The position numbers were made by a program, and so were the translations under genes. The notes under the pieces are model-generated. The model was not told the origin of the DNA. It did not search any database and worked only from the letters and a program-made list of their open reading frames with translations. Below are positions 62,301 to 62,724 of a stretch of 64,000 nt of DNA, piece after piece. The stretch lies in contig LNAC01000769.1 of the NCBI GenBank assembly GCA_002007465.1, positions 1-64,000 on the forward strand. Direction: 5' to 3'. The number at the start of each line of letters is the position of its first letter. The first letter of the stretch is position 1. Source of the DNA: Ailurus styani. Lineage: Eukaryota > Chordata > Mammalia > Carnivora > Ailuridae.

Positions 62301-62724
62301 TGAATAAAAGCAATGAGCACCACTAGCACAAAGCATTACATAAATGTAAGGTATTATAATGCCAAGCAGAATCAGAAAACTTTAACACTTCCAATGAACA
62401 AAATAAGCTCTCCATGGTAGAAATGAACAAACAGGTATTCACATGCACCTGGAAAATAGTAATACCAAAATGACAGGGAATGGTAAGAATATGGGTAATT
62501 TCCAAATTTTCACAAGAAAATTAAAAAAAAAAACTGTTATAGAGAAAGTTCATTGAAACAATCCCCCTTATTATATAAATGACAAAACTGAAGCTCAGAC
62601 ATAAAATTTTCTAAAAGGATGACTCACCATTCTTGATGAATAAACTTAATACTGCCAGTACATACACAAGGATGATAAAGAGGTTTCTCAGGTGTTCCTT
62701 CTGACCGACACACTCTACATATGT
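6614..62724 (-). CDS. MARCHF6: MARCHF6 (MARCH6/TEB4), ER membrane E3 ubiquitin ligase; exons 2-26, 5'-incomplete
   Basis: This is the spliced gene on the minus strand: 25 exons listed separately, 2,714 coding nt, frame continuous across every junction, stop TAA at 6614-6616. Exon 1 (expected 19 coding nt) is outside the window. Known role: a RING-CH E3 ligase of the ER and inner nuclear membrane (yeast Doa10 orthologue) that works with UBE2J2 and UBE2G2 in ER-associated degradation. Described substrates include squalene monooxygenase, type 2 deiodinase and N-degron proteins. Seen here: RING-CH ligands C9, C12, C26, C28, H36, C39, C52 and C55; an acidic loop around residues 225-250; fourteen hydrophobic segments; and the C-terminal element with G885 and N890. 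No frameshift, premature stop or lost key residue was found. MARCHF6 is identified by residue-level similarity throughout, recalled from the human protein, so an alternative gene is very unlikely. Confidence 0.98.
7780..7971 (-). mobile_element. CAN-SINE
   Basis: Target-site duplication caccattactttttc at 7765-7779, repeated from 7972. Typical tail and head; the head is mutated to ggcggcc. Confidence 0.94.
9450..9645 (+). mobile_element. L2 (LINE-2) fragment
   Basis: Motifs such as ctctgtattcccagctgctt, caatctgttagcgaatcctg and aatatatccagaatttgagc resemble the 3' half of L2. The match is from memory of the family; it is old and diverged. Confidence 0.55.
9708..9843 (-). CDS. MARCHF6: MARCHF6 exon 25: TM14 and start of cytosolic tail
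   Basis: Encodes residues 836-881. It begins [15 protein letters not shown], then TM14 ([17 protein letters not shown]), then [13 protein letters not shown] and a split K codon. Acceptor tggttttacag/GTGTTA; donor GACAA/GTAAGT. Exon length is 136 nt. The C-terminal part of this protein is reported to be involved in NADPH sensing in human MARCHF6. Confidence 0.97.
9844..10894 (-). other. MARCHF6 intron 24, no recognised element
   Basis: Unique-looking sequence of about 1 kb. The 78-residue open frame at 9958-10194 (+) has no recognisable similarity. Confidence 0.6.
10895..11027 (-). CDS. MARCHF6: MARCHF6 exon 24: TM13
   Basis: Encodes residues 792-836. A soluble start ([17 protein letters not shown]) precedes TM13 ([20 protein letters not shown]) and SGVVPLLG. 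Acceptor catgtttcag/GTTTAT; donor CTAG/GTGGGT, weaker than the others. Exon length is 133 nt. Confidence 0.97.
11876..12068 (-). mobile_element. CAN-SINE with an unresolved base
   Basis: Perfect 17-bp target-site duplication taacccaaacgcattta at 11859-11875 and 12069-12085. A single N at 11895 lies in its T-run, probably a homopolymer sequencing problem. Confidence 0.95.
12730..12890 (-). mobile_element. L1 3'UTR fragment, carnivore type
   Basis: Contains gtcaataacatacagtgtta and attagtttcaggtatacag, typical of the reverse-oriented 3' end of carnivore L1. Confidence 0.6.
12896..13096 (-). mobile_element. CAN-SINE, older copy
   Basis: Diverged body (gtgcaagagcaagaggggca; gccacccagacgcccc). 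Flanks tgccctttattt and taccctttattta suggest a decayed duplication. Confidence 0.85.
13477..13566 (-). CDS. MARCHF6: MARCHF6 exon 23: TM12; SINE sits 22 nt from its acceptor
   Basis: Encodes residues 762-791 ([20 protein letters not shown], then [10 protein letters not shown]), one complete membrane span. Acceptor ttttatttccctag/GACTGG; donor GAGCAG/GTGAGC. Exon length is 90 nt, in frame, so skipping would delete one span without changing the frame and would invert the predicted topology downstream. A CAN-SINE lies 22 nt upstream of the exon. Confidence 0.97.
13589..13796 (-). mobile_element. CAN-SINE inserted beside exon 23 acceptor
   Basis: Head ggcgcccc at 13789-13796 and tail at 13589. 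Target-site duplication gggaaataaaaccatttaa (13570-13588) and gggaagtaaaaaccatttaa (13797-13816), slightly diverged, so not very recent. It lies sense to MARCHF6, and its A-rich tail ends 22 nt upstream of exon 23. Confidence 0.95.
14080..14470 (+). mobile_element. L2 fragment
   Basis: Contains caggcagccagagtaatcgc, cacaaatcagaccacatgag and tcctcagcatggcacacaaa, resembling the conserved L2 ORF/3' region. Confidence 0.6.
14485..14682 (-). mobile_element. CAN-SINE
   Basis: Target-site duplication gtctgtttcatttt at 14471-14484 and 14683-14696. Canonical tail and gcgccc head. Confidence 0.95.
14700..14892 (-). mobile_element. CAN-SINE, adjacent copy
   Basis: Starts directly after the duplication of the preceding SINE. 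It is a different subtype (gagcatgcacaagtagggg; cttaacgactgagccaccc). Confidence 0.9.
14865..15007. repeat. 62-bp exact duplication around a single N (assembly seam)
   Basis: Positions 14865-14926 and 14946-15007 are identical (cttaacgactgagccaccca...aacatt), separated by an N at 14927 and an 18-nt stretch. A single N between identical ends looks like two contig ends joined without merging. Confidence 0.85.
15206..15448 (-). mobile_element. CAN-SINE containing an 85-N gap
   Basis: Tail and head match the SINE. Target-site duplication tgtagtatcattttt around 15190-15204 and from 15449. Positions 15276-15360 are N. Confidence 0.93.
15276..15360. other. Assembly gap of 85 N
   Basis: Unsequenced bases inside a SINE. 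The missing part is expected to be SINE body, so the true size is probably similar or smaller. Confidence 0.99.
15480..16780. other. Intron 22 sequence, partly old repeat-like
   Basis: 15600-16030 contains phrases such as gctgaatgacattttgcctg and cttgtggtgctacagaaaaa that resemble an old interspersed repeat I cannot name. The 130-residue open frame at 15680-16072 lies in it and is not a gene. The remainder shows nothing. Confidence 0.4.
16803..17004 (-). mobile_element. CAN-SINE
   Basis: T/G-rich tail on the left, ccacccaggtaccc head on the right. Diverged duplication tcaaatattagaagtttt versus tcaaacgttgagtttt. Confidence 0.88.
17395..17900 (+). mobile_element. MLT1-like (ERVL-MaLR) LTR fragment
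   Basis: Order of motifs (cttgaatctgggccaaccac; tcataaaaggtggcacagc; cattttaagccacacagtt) resembles MLT1 LTRs. Old, without coding capacity. Assigned by recall of the family; uncertain. Confidence 0.45.
17901..19177 (-). other. Rest of MARCHF6 intron 22
   Basis: 18040-18300 is pyrimidine-rich and may be a worn L2 piece; no other element recognised up to the exon 22 donor. Confidence 0.4.
19178..19312 (-). CDS. MARCHF6: MARCHF6 exon 22: TM11
   Basis: Encodes residues 717-761. The hydrophobic run is [20 protein letters not shown] followed by [10 protein letters not shown], then [14 protein letters not shown]. Acceptor cctaatag/ATCATG; donor TGGCAG/GTAAGT. Exon length is 135 nt, in frame. Confidence 0.97.
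19313..20890 (-). other. MARCHF6 intron 21
   Basis: AT-rich; holds one SINE (19887-20086) and a short (AATC)n run at about 20262-20280. Nothing else recognised. Confidence 0.6.
19887..20086 (-). mobile_element. CAN-SINE
   Basis: Full-length copy. Short duplication ttaaatag on both sides; g-rich body variant gaggtgggggggaagcagg. Confidence 0.93.
20891..21072 (-). CDS. MARCHF6: MARCHF6 exon 21: TM10 and flanking loops
   Basis: Encodes residues 656-716. It starts [20 protein letters not shown], then TM10 ([20 protein letters not shown]), then [19 protein letters not shown]. The basic stretch after TM10 suggests a cytosolic side. Acceptor gttttcag/TATTTG; donor CTCATG/GTAGGT. Exon length is 182 nt. 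Confidence 0.97.
21870..22090 (-). mobile_element. MIR element
   Basis: Reads ctgagcattttccatatatc, tgattaaatcctccccaaat, accttgcccaaccaaggtta and catgctcttgaccaatgaac, the usual reverse-strand MIR series. Ancient. Confidence 0.65.
22197..22229 (-). pseudogene. U2 snRNA 5'-end retropseudogene, 3'-truncated
   Basis: On the minus strand this is the first ~33 nt of U2 snRNA, starting ATCGCTTCTCGGCCTTTTGG and ending GCTAAGATCAAGTG. It is flanked by a perfect 19-bp target-site duplication tgaagataagttattttta (22178-22196 and 22229-22247). There is no poly(A) tail. This matches truncated snRNA retropseudogenes made by L1 machinery. It is far too short to function. Confidence 0.92.
22248..23647 (-). 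other. Rest of MARCHF6 intron 20
   Basis: AT-rich sequence without a recognised repeat, RNA gene or exon. Confidence 0.55.
23648..23717 (-). CDS. MARCHF6: MARCHF6 exon 20: TM9
   Basis: Encodes residues 633-656 ([20 protein letters not shown], then TLP and a split V codon), almost entirely a membrane span. Acceptor ttgccttgcag/ATTTTT; donor CTACCAG/GTATGA. Exon length is 70 nt. Confidence 0.97.
24070..24450. mobile_element. DNA-transposon-like fragment split by an L1 3' end
   Basis: 24100-24200 (aagtggccactgagcacctg) and 24395-24440 (aacagccacaggtagctggt) look like the two arms of an old hAT/Charlie-type element with related termini. Between them, 24235-24385 (gactttattgagatataatt) is a reverse L1 3' end. 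Names are tentative. Confidence 0.4.
24630..24915 (+). mobile_element. L2 fragment
   Basis: Motifs ttctctctgatctgggccag, acatgcctggagtgcccttc and catcacctcctccacaaaga correspond to the L2 3' ORF region. Diverged. Confidence 0.55.
25516..25720 (-). CDS. MARCHF6: MARCHF6 exon 19: Asn-rich cytosolic loop between TM8 and TM9
   Basis: Encodes residues 564-632, the longest exon (205 nt). It includes [20 protein letters not shown], an Asn/Gln-rich stretch ([15 protein letters not shown]), [19 protein letters not shown] and [11 protein letters not shown]. It is polar and probably disordered. Acceptor ttttacacag/GGATCT; donor CTCAGG/GTAGGT. Confidence 0.97.
26173..26370 (+). mobile_element. CAN-SINE, first of a tandem pair
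   Basis: Head ggggcgcctgggtgcttcag, tail aataaaatctttattaaaaa. A target-site duplication aagtatataatat flanks the pair (near 26150 and 26563). Confidence 0.93.
26372..26562 (+). mobile_element. CAN-SINE, second of a tandem pair
   Basis: Follows the A-tail of the previous copy directly; subtype with gtgggttgag and ctctgcctacttgtgatctc. Probably inserted in or beside the first copy's tail. Confidence 0.93.
26649..26848 (-). mobile_element. CAN-SINE
   Basis: Target-site duplication aagacttct at 26640-26648 and 26849-26857. Opposite orientation to its three neighbours. Confidence 0.93.
26873..27060 (+). mobile_element. CAN-SINE
   Basis: Head ggggcacctgggtggctcag; tail aaataaaatccttaaataaa. Flanks atcagggtt and ttcaggatt. 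Confidence 0.9.
27310..27901 (+). mobile_element. L1 3' end, 5'-truncated insertion (carnivore L1)
   Basis: Contains the C-terminal end of L1 ORF2 (an open stretch at 27365-27607 with [20 protein letters not shown]), a G-rich 3'UTR and an A-rich tail with (AAT)n. Duplication ctatttccaagag (27297-27309) and ctatttccagag (27902-27913). Antisense to MARCHF6 and only about 60 nt from the exon 18 donor. Confidence 0.92.
27963..28100 (-). CDS. MARCHF6: MARCHF6 exon 18: TM8
   Basis: Encodes residues 518-564. It begins [20 protein letters not shown], then [19 protein letters not shown] and TVTAGYLL. Acceptor attgtcttag/TGATGC; donor TTGCT/GTAAGT. Exon length is 138 nt. A young-looking L1 3' end ends 61 nt past its donor (27310-27901). 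Confidence 0.97.
28210..29840 (+). mobile_element. Long L2 (LINE-2) fragment with a SINE inside
   Basis: Conserved L2 phrases in order: gtcacaaatgaccctggtat, cccacagtcttcctcacctg, ccaggatcactgcaccatcc, agttaaagccaaagtgctta and atgtaagctccacaagaaca. A CAN-SINE (29033-29240) is inserted. The short open frames within it are remnants, not genes. Confidence 0.7.
29033..29240 (+). mobile_element. CAN-SINE in the L2 element
   Basis: Perfect duplication cagatcactcttcta on both sides; the tail has expanded into an (AC)n microsatellite at about 29212-29236. Confidence 0.95.
30387..30592 (+). mobile_element. CAN-SINE
   Basis: Head ggggcgcctgggtggcacag; duplication atgagactt on both sides. Confidence 0.92.
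30646..30827 (+). mobile_element. CAN-SINE, internally deleted
   Basis: Head gggagcctgggtgctcagtt is followed by a shortened body. Duplication aaatctgaggtagaaac versus aaatctgaggaagaaac. Confidence 0.88.
31309..31409 (-). CDS. MARCHF6: MARCHF6 exon 17: TM7
   Basis: Encodes residues 485-518. TM7 is [20 protein letters not shown], followed by [13 protein letters not shown] and the first two bases of the S codon. Acceptor tcttactgcag/ATTGTC; donor TACAG/GTGAGT. Exon length is 101 nt. It completes the TD region. Confidence 0.97.
31410..32202 (-). other. MARCHF6 intron 16, no recognised element
   Basis: AT-rich; open frames at 31305-31644 are extensions of exon 17 or its antisense. Confidence 0.6.
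32203..32322 (-). CDS. MARCHF6: MARCHF6 exon 16: TD core
   Basis: Encodes residues 445-484, including [20 protein letters not shown] and [18 protein letters not shown]. The P-G-V-L-W-F and N-D-P-D-F-N-P motifs are hallmarks of the TD domain shared with yeast Doa10. Acceptor atttgcag/GTACTT; donor TCAGTG/GTAAAC. Exon length is 120 nt, in frame. Confidence 0.97.
32323..33858 (-). other. MARCHF6 intron 15, 3' part
   Basis: 33240-33345 (tactattacatcagcacagtgtctggc) resembles a worn L2/MIR end; otherwise nothing recognised. Confidence 0.4.
33859..34044 (+). mobile_element. CAN-SINE
   Basis: Duplication aaagccaaactca on both sides; head gggcacctgggtggctcag. Lies about 155 nt past the exon 15 donor. 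Confidence 0.93.
34200..34334 (-). CDS. MARCHF6: MARCHF6 exon 15: TD loop and TM6
   Basis: Encodes residues 400-444. A soluble segment ([20 protein letters not shown]) is followed by TM6 ([20 protein letters not shown]) and ends RE. Acceptor gatttag/GAAATG; donor AGAGAG/GTAAGT. Exon length is 135 nt, in frame. Confidence 0.97.
34648..34858 (+). mobile_element. CAN-SINE, older subtype
   Basis: Head ggtgtgcctgagtggcacag; body with gactcttggtttcggctcag; tail aaataaatcagtaaatcttt. Confidence 0.85.
34898..35090 (-). mobile_element. CAN-SINE, older subtype
   Basis: T-run then gaaagagagcgcgaaagag; ends caccacccaggcgcccc. Opposite orientation to the copy just before it, so the two can form an inverted repeat. 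Confidence 0.88.
35608..35682 (-). CDS. MARCHF6: MARCHF6 exon 14: TM5, start of TEB4-Doa10 (TD) region
   Basis: Encodes residues 375-399 ([20 protein letters not shown], then DICSL). This is TM5, the beginning of the conserved TD domain that spans TM5-TM7 in Doa10 orthologues. Acceptor tttttacttaag/GTCTCT; donor TCCCTG/GTAAGT. Exon length is 75 nt, in frame. Confidence 0.97.
35763..35831 (-). CDS. MARCHF6: MARCHF6 exon 13: cytosolic loop after TM4
   Basis: Encodes residues 352-374 ([20 protein letters not shown], then VVK). The basic stretch HRSRR suggests the cytosolic side. It is preceded by the U12-type intron 12 and followed by an 80-nt intron 13. Donor GTTAAG/GTAATT. Exon length is 69 nt, in frame. 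Confidence 0.96.
35832..36077 (-). promoter_or_regulatory. MARCHF6: Intron 12, U12-type (minor spliceosome) intron
   Basis: This 246-nt intron has donor GTATCCTTTA at 36068-36077. Its branch-site motif TTCCTTGAC lies at 35844-35852 (minus strand), and the likely branch A is at 35845, 13 nt from the terminal AG. Both motifs fit the U12 consensus (RTATCCTTT; TTCCTTRAC), and there is no long polypyrimidine tract. It should be removed by U11/U12-U4atac/U6atac snRNPs, which is usually slow and can limit expression. The classification rests on sequence motifs only. Confidence 0.9.
36078..36158 (-). CDS. MARCHF6: MARCHF6 exon 12: TM4
   Basis: Encodes residues 325-351 (VQASHFEG, then the span [19 protein letters not shown]). 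Acceptor tttatttccag/GTCCAA. The donor is CAC/GTATCCTTTA, a match to the U12-type 5' splice-site consensus rather than the usual GTRAGT. Exon length is 81 nt, in frame. Confidence 0.97.
36159..37365 (-). other. MARCHF6 intron 11, nothing recognised
   Basis: No repeat or exon identified; the open frames here lack any support. Confidence 0.5.
37366..37424 (-). CDS. MARCHF6: MARCHF6 exon 11: loop between TM3 and TM4
   Basis: Encodes residues 305-324 ([20 protein letters not shown]). Acceptor tcctccttttag/CATTTT; donor GAACAC/GTGAGT. Exon length is 59 nt. Intron 10 on its 5' side is nearly 4 kb. Confidence 0.96.
37425..38794 (-). other. MARCHF6 intron 10, 3' half
   Basis: 38150-38300 (ctttatctggatcctcaaac; aaactgtaaaatgatg-like) resembles an old interspersed repeat that also appears near 61020-61310; I cannot name it. 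The rest is unassigned. Confidence 0.35.
38795..38994 (-). mobile_element. CAN-SINE
   Basis: Perfect duplication ctgagcaccaattttt at 38779-38794 and from 38995; a recent-looking copy. Confidence 0.95.
39432..39567 (-). mobile_element. Short, old CAN-SINE (tRNA-related part)
   Basis: Ends gagccagccaggtgcccc and includes ggggctcgaactcatgggga, the tRNA-like region; lacks the TC-rich part. Probably an ancient tRNA-Lys-derived copy. Confidence 0.7.
39568..40680 (-). other. MARCHF6 intron 10, 5' half
   Basis: No element recognised. A 145-residue open frame at 40421-40858 (+) runs into the next SINE and is not a gene. Confidence 0.5.
40681..40878 (+). mobile_element. CAN-SINE
   Basis: Duplication aaaatcaactttttttt on both sides; canonical head gggcgcctgggtggctcag. 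Confidence 0.95.
40896..41076 (-). mobile_element. CAN-SINE, tail-to-tail with the preceding one
   Basis: Older subtype (gagcaagcagaagcaggag), ends ccacccaagcgcccc. Forms an inverted pair with 40681-40878. Confidence 0.9.
41324..41375 (-). CDS. MARCHF6: MARCHF6 exon 10: TM3
   Basis: Encodes residues 288-305 ([17 protein letters not shown] plus the first base of the next codon), the bulk of TM3. Acceptor ttttcctttag/GAACAT; donor TTTTTG/GTAAGT. Exon length is 52 nt. Confidence 0.96.
41777..41987 (-). mobile_element. CAN-SINE
   Basis: Perfect duplication tgtacattttattct at 41762-41776 and from 41988. Nearly identical to the copy at 38795-38994 (shared aggacgctgagatcatgacc). Confidence 0.95.
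42735..42767 (-). CDS. MARCHF6: MARCHF6 exon 9: 33-nt in-frame microexon
   Basis: Encodes exactly 11 residues (277-287, [11 protein letters not shown]), which lead into TM3. Acceptor tttatttcag/ATGCTA; donor TTTCTA/GTAAGT. It is bounded by phase-0 introns, so skipping it would leave the frame intact but shorten the start of the third span. Confidence 0.95.
43316..43377 (-). CDS. MARCHF6: MARCHF6 exon 8: end of acidic loop
   Basis: Encodes residues 256-276 (the D codon split G/AT, then [20 protein letters not shown]). It is amphipathic and tryptophan-rich. Acceptor ttgtatttctag/ATGACA; donor GAAAGA/GTAAGA. Exon length is 62 nt and it ends on a codon boundary. Confidence 0.97.
43920..44230 (+). 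mobile_element. L2 fragment
   Basis: Contains tccttcaggtctcacttcga, ccaggaactccatgaaggca and gtgcctggcacccaggagac, the well-known L2 3' end order. Confidence 0.65.
44575..44779 (+). mobile_element. CAN-SINE
   Basis: Duplication aaaacacaaactgtg versus aaaacacaaaatgtg; head ggggcacctgagtggctcaa. Confidence 0.92.
44884..45088 (+). mobile_element. CAN-SINE near exon 7 donor
   Basis: Perfect duplication agaaatagaactcca on both sides; antisense to MARCHF6, ending 116 nt from exon 7. Confidence 0.95.
45205..45394 (-). CDS. MARCHF6: MARCHF6 exon 7: acidic, disordered cytosolic loop
   Basis: Encodes residues 193-256. It begins [11 protein letters not shown], passes through a Gln/Asp/Glu tract ([16 protein letters not shown], about residues 227-242) and ends [11 protein letters not shown]. 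The segment is low-complexity and negatively charged, as expected of a disordered cytosolic linker in this family. Acceptor taccattttag/GCTCCA; donor CAGG/GTAACG. The exon is more GC-rich than its flanks; the opposite strand therefore shows a leucine-rich open frame that is not a gene. Confidence 0.96.
45395..47845 (-). other. MARCHF6 intron 6, no recognised element
   Basis: About 2.45 kb without a SINE, unusual for this gene. 46150-46700 is more GC-rich and looks like aged, unassigned sequence. Confidence 0.5.
47846..48014 (-). CDS. MARCHF6: MARCHF6 exon 6: TM2 and start of large cytosolic loop
   Basis: Encodes residues 136-192. The TM2 span is [20 protein letters not shown]; the loop then begins with [17 protein letters not shown] and runs to GHHQNE. 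Acceptor ttttttaatag/GGACAA; donor AATGAG/GTAACT. Exon length is 169 nt. A CAN-SINE lies 73 nt upstream of the acceptor (48087-48287). Confidence 0.97.
48087..48287 (-). mobile_element. CAN-SINE 73 nt upstream of exon 6
   Basis: Duplication ggtaacaacattt on both sides; sense to MARCHF6. Confidence 0.95.
48288..49138 (-). other. MARCHF6 intron 5 sequence, nothing recognised
   Basis: AT-rich; includes a short TA-rich run at about 48420-48470. Confidence 0.5.
49139..49327 (-). mobile_element. CAN-SINE
   Basis: Duplication aagcttagtgaat on both sides; ends ccacccaggtgccc. Confidence 0.93.
49545..49945 (+). mobile_element. MLT1-like (ERVL-MaLR) LTR fragment
   Basis: Phrases ctggactggttctgtgactt, caaactgccgacccctgaat and gctttaagaagccagtaagt match the general MLT1 LTR layout. 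No coding part. Uncertain subfamily. Confidence 0.5.
50380..50545 (-). mobile_element. MIR fragment
   Basis: Reads tcctcactttacagaggagg, catccaatgatttgcccaaa and gtcaccaaataacctgcaga, a reverse-strand MIR core. Confidence 0.65.
50546..51388 (-). other. MARCHF6 intron 5 sequence, nothing recognised
   Basis: No repeat, exon or RNA gene seen. Confidence 0.5.
51389..51559 (+). mobile_element. CAN-SINE with internal deletion
   Basis: Head gggctcctgggtggcttag; the middle (gggatcgaggcccacat part) is missing. Duplication agctgttctt. Confidence 0.9.
51560..52356 (-). other. MARCHF6 intron 5 sequence, nothing recognised
   Basis: AT-rich; no element identified. Confidence 0.5.
52357..52568 (+). mobile_element. 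CAN-SINE
   Basis: Duplication cgggtatgttttg on both sides; head ggggcgcctgggtggctcag. Confidence 0.95.
52761..52833 (-). CDS. MARCHF6: MARCHF6 exon 5: lumenal loop between TM1 and TM2
   Basis: Encodes residues 112-136 ([20 protein letters not shown], then DMLST). Acceptor cttcttggcag/GCCGAA; donor CTGTCCAC/GTGAGT. Exon length is 73 nt. Intron 4 upstream of it is about 5.5 kb and intron 5 downstream about 4.7 kb, both rich in repeats. Confidence 0.97.
52974..53166 (+). mobile_element. CAN-SINE, older subtype, near exon 5
   Basis: Head ggggcacctgggtggctcag and body with ccatctcttggttttggctc. It lies 140 nt upstream of exon 5, antisense to the gene. Confidence 0.9.
53167..54523 (-). other. MARCHF6 intron 4 sequence, nothing recognised
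   Basis: AT-rich; 53740-54020 might be worn L1, but I cannot support it. Confidence 0.4.
54524..54564. repeat. (TG)n microsatellite, about 20 units
   Basis: Uninterrupted TG run between a SINE tail and its target-site duplication (tttactgtt), so it probably grew after insertion. Confidence 0.97.
54565..54754 (-). mobile_element. CAN-SINE with TG-expanded tail
   Basis: Body canonical, ends ccacccaggtgccc; duplication tttactgtt on both sides of SINE plus microsatellite. Confidence 0.93.
55273..55485 (-). mobile_element. CAN-SINE in L1
   Basis: Perfect duplication tgctgtggtcattctt at 55257-55272 and 55486-55501; long T-run tail. Confidence 0.96.
56052..56100. repeat. (TG)n microsatellite, about 24 units
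   Basis: Pure TG run of 49 nt directly before a T-run; likely polymorphic. Confidence 0.97.
56121..56543 (-). mobile_element. CAN-SINE split by a second SINE
   Basis: Tail part at 56121-56136 and body at about 56325-56543 (ends gagccattcaggtgcccc) belong to one minus-strand SINE; the material between is a plus-strand SINE. Confidence 0.85.
56137..56323 (+). mobile_element. CAN-SINE nested in an opposite CAN-SINE
   Basis: Head gcatgcctgggtggctcag, tail aaataaataaaaatcttaaa. Flanks aagattctatttattt and gagattttatttattc form the duplication inside the host SINE. Confidence 0.9.
56801..57975 (-). other. MARCHF6 intron 4, 3'UTR-less old repeat-like sequence
   Basis: 57110-57300 (tgtctttattttgtccctcc; cattcagagctgctgatttt) resembles the same unnamed old repeat as 15600-16030. 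The open frame at 57484-57741 has no support. Confidence 0.35.
57976..58171 (+). mobile_element. CAN-SINE near exon 4 donor
   Basis: Head gggcgcctgggtggctcag, tail aaataaataaaatcttaaaa; ends about 170 nt from exon 4, antisense to the gene. Confidence 0.94.
58339..58482 (-). CDS. MARCHF6: MARCHF6 exon 4: linker and TM1
   Basis: Encodes residues 64-112, starting [19 protein letters not shown] and ending in the first hydrophobic span (about residues 91-111, [20 protein letters not shown]). Acceptor gtcttctag/TTTATT; donor ACAGCAT/GTGAGTG. Exon length is 144 nt, with split codons at both ends. Confidence 0.97.
58905..59750 (+). mobile_element. L1 3' end (ORF2 end and 3'UTR), older copy
   Basis: Plus-strand L1 series: aataagtgttggcgaggagg, gcagccactgtggaaaggaa, cattactatagt-like tacttacaatagtcaagata, caacatggatggacctagag, ending in an A-run at 59740-59752. 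Holds a (CA)n run. Confidence 0.85.
59267..59313. repeat. (CA)n microsatellite, about 23 units
   Basis: Pure AC run inside the L1 copy; likely polymorphic. Confidence 0.97.
59753..61315 (-). other. MARCHF6 intron 3 sequence
   Basis: 60901-60945 (gggggcacccgcctgactcagt) is a SINE head fragment. 61020-61310 (agagatacatactaaaatat; gttgtccataataaaaaa) resembles an old unnamed interspersed repeat. The rest is unassigned. Confidence 0.4.
61316..61535 (+). mobile_element. CAN-SINE, older subtype
   Basis: Head ggggtacctgggtagctcag; body with caactcttaattctggctta; A-rich tail. Confidence 0.88.
61755..61828 (-). CDS. MARCHF6: MARCHF6 exon 3: second half of RING-CH finger
   Basis: Encodes residues 39-64 ([20 protein letters not shown], then FAFTP). 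It supplies C39, C52 and C55, the last zinc ligands. The C39 codon is split TG/C across intron 2. Acceptor tgattgcag/CTTAG; donor ACACCAA/GTAAGTT. Exon length is 74 nt. Confidence 0.97.
62130..62320 (+). mobile_element. MIR element
   Basis: Reads gttactttaacctttatggt, tgttttcttatctgcataat and tctaaggattaaatgattta, a forward MIR core and tail. Confidence 0.65.
62628..62724 (-). CDS. MARCHF6: MARCHF6 exon 2: first half of RING-CH finger
   Basis: Encodes residues 7-39. It opens with the last two bases of the D7 codon and holds C9, C12, C26, C28 and H36 of the C4HC3 RING-CH domain (DICRVC...[15 protein letters not shown]). Acceptor cattcacag/ACAT and donor ATG/GTGAGTC are clear. The domain binds two zinc ions and recruits the E2; C9 is the residue usually mutated to inactivate the ligase. 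Exon length is 97 nt. Confidence 0.97.
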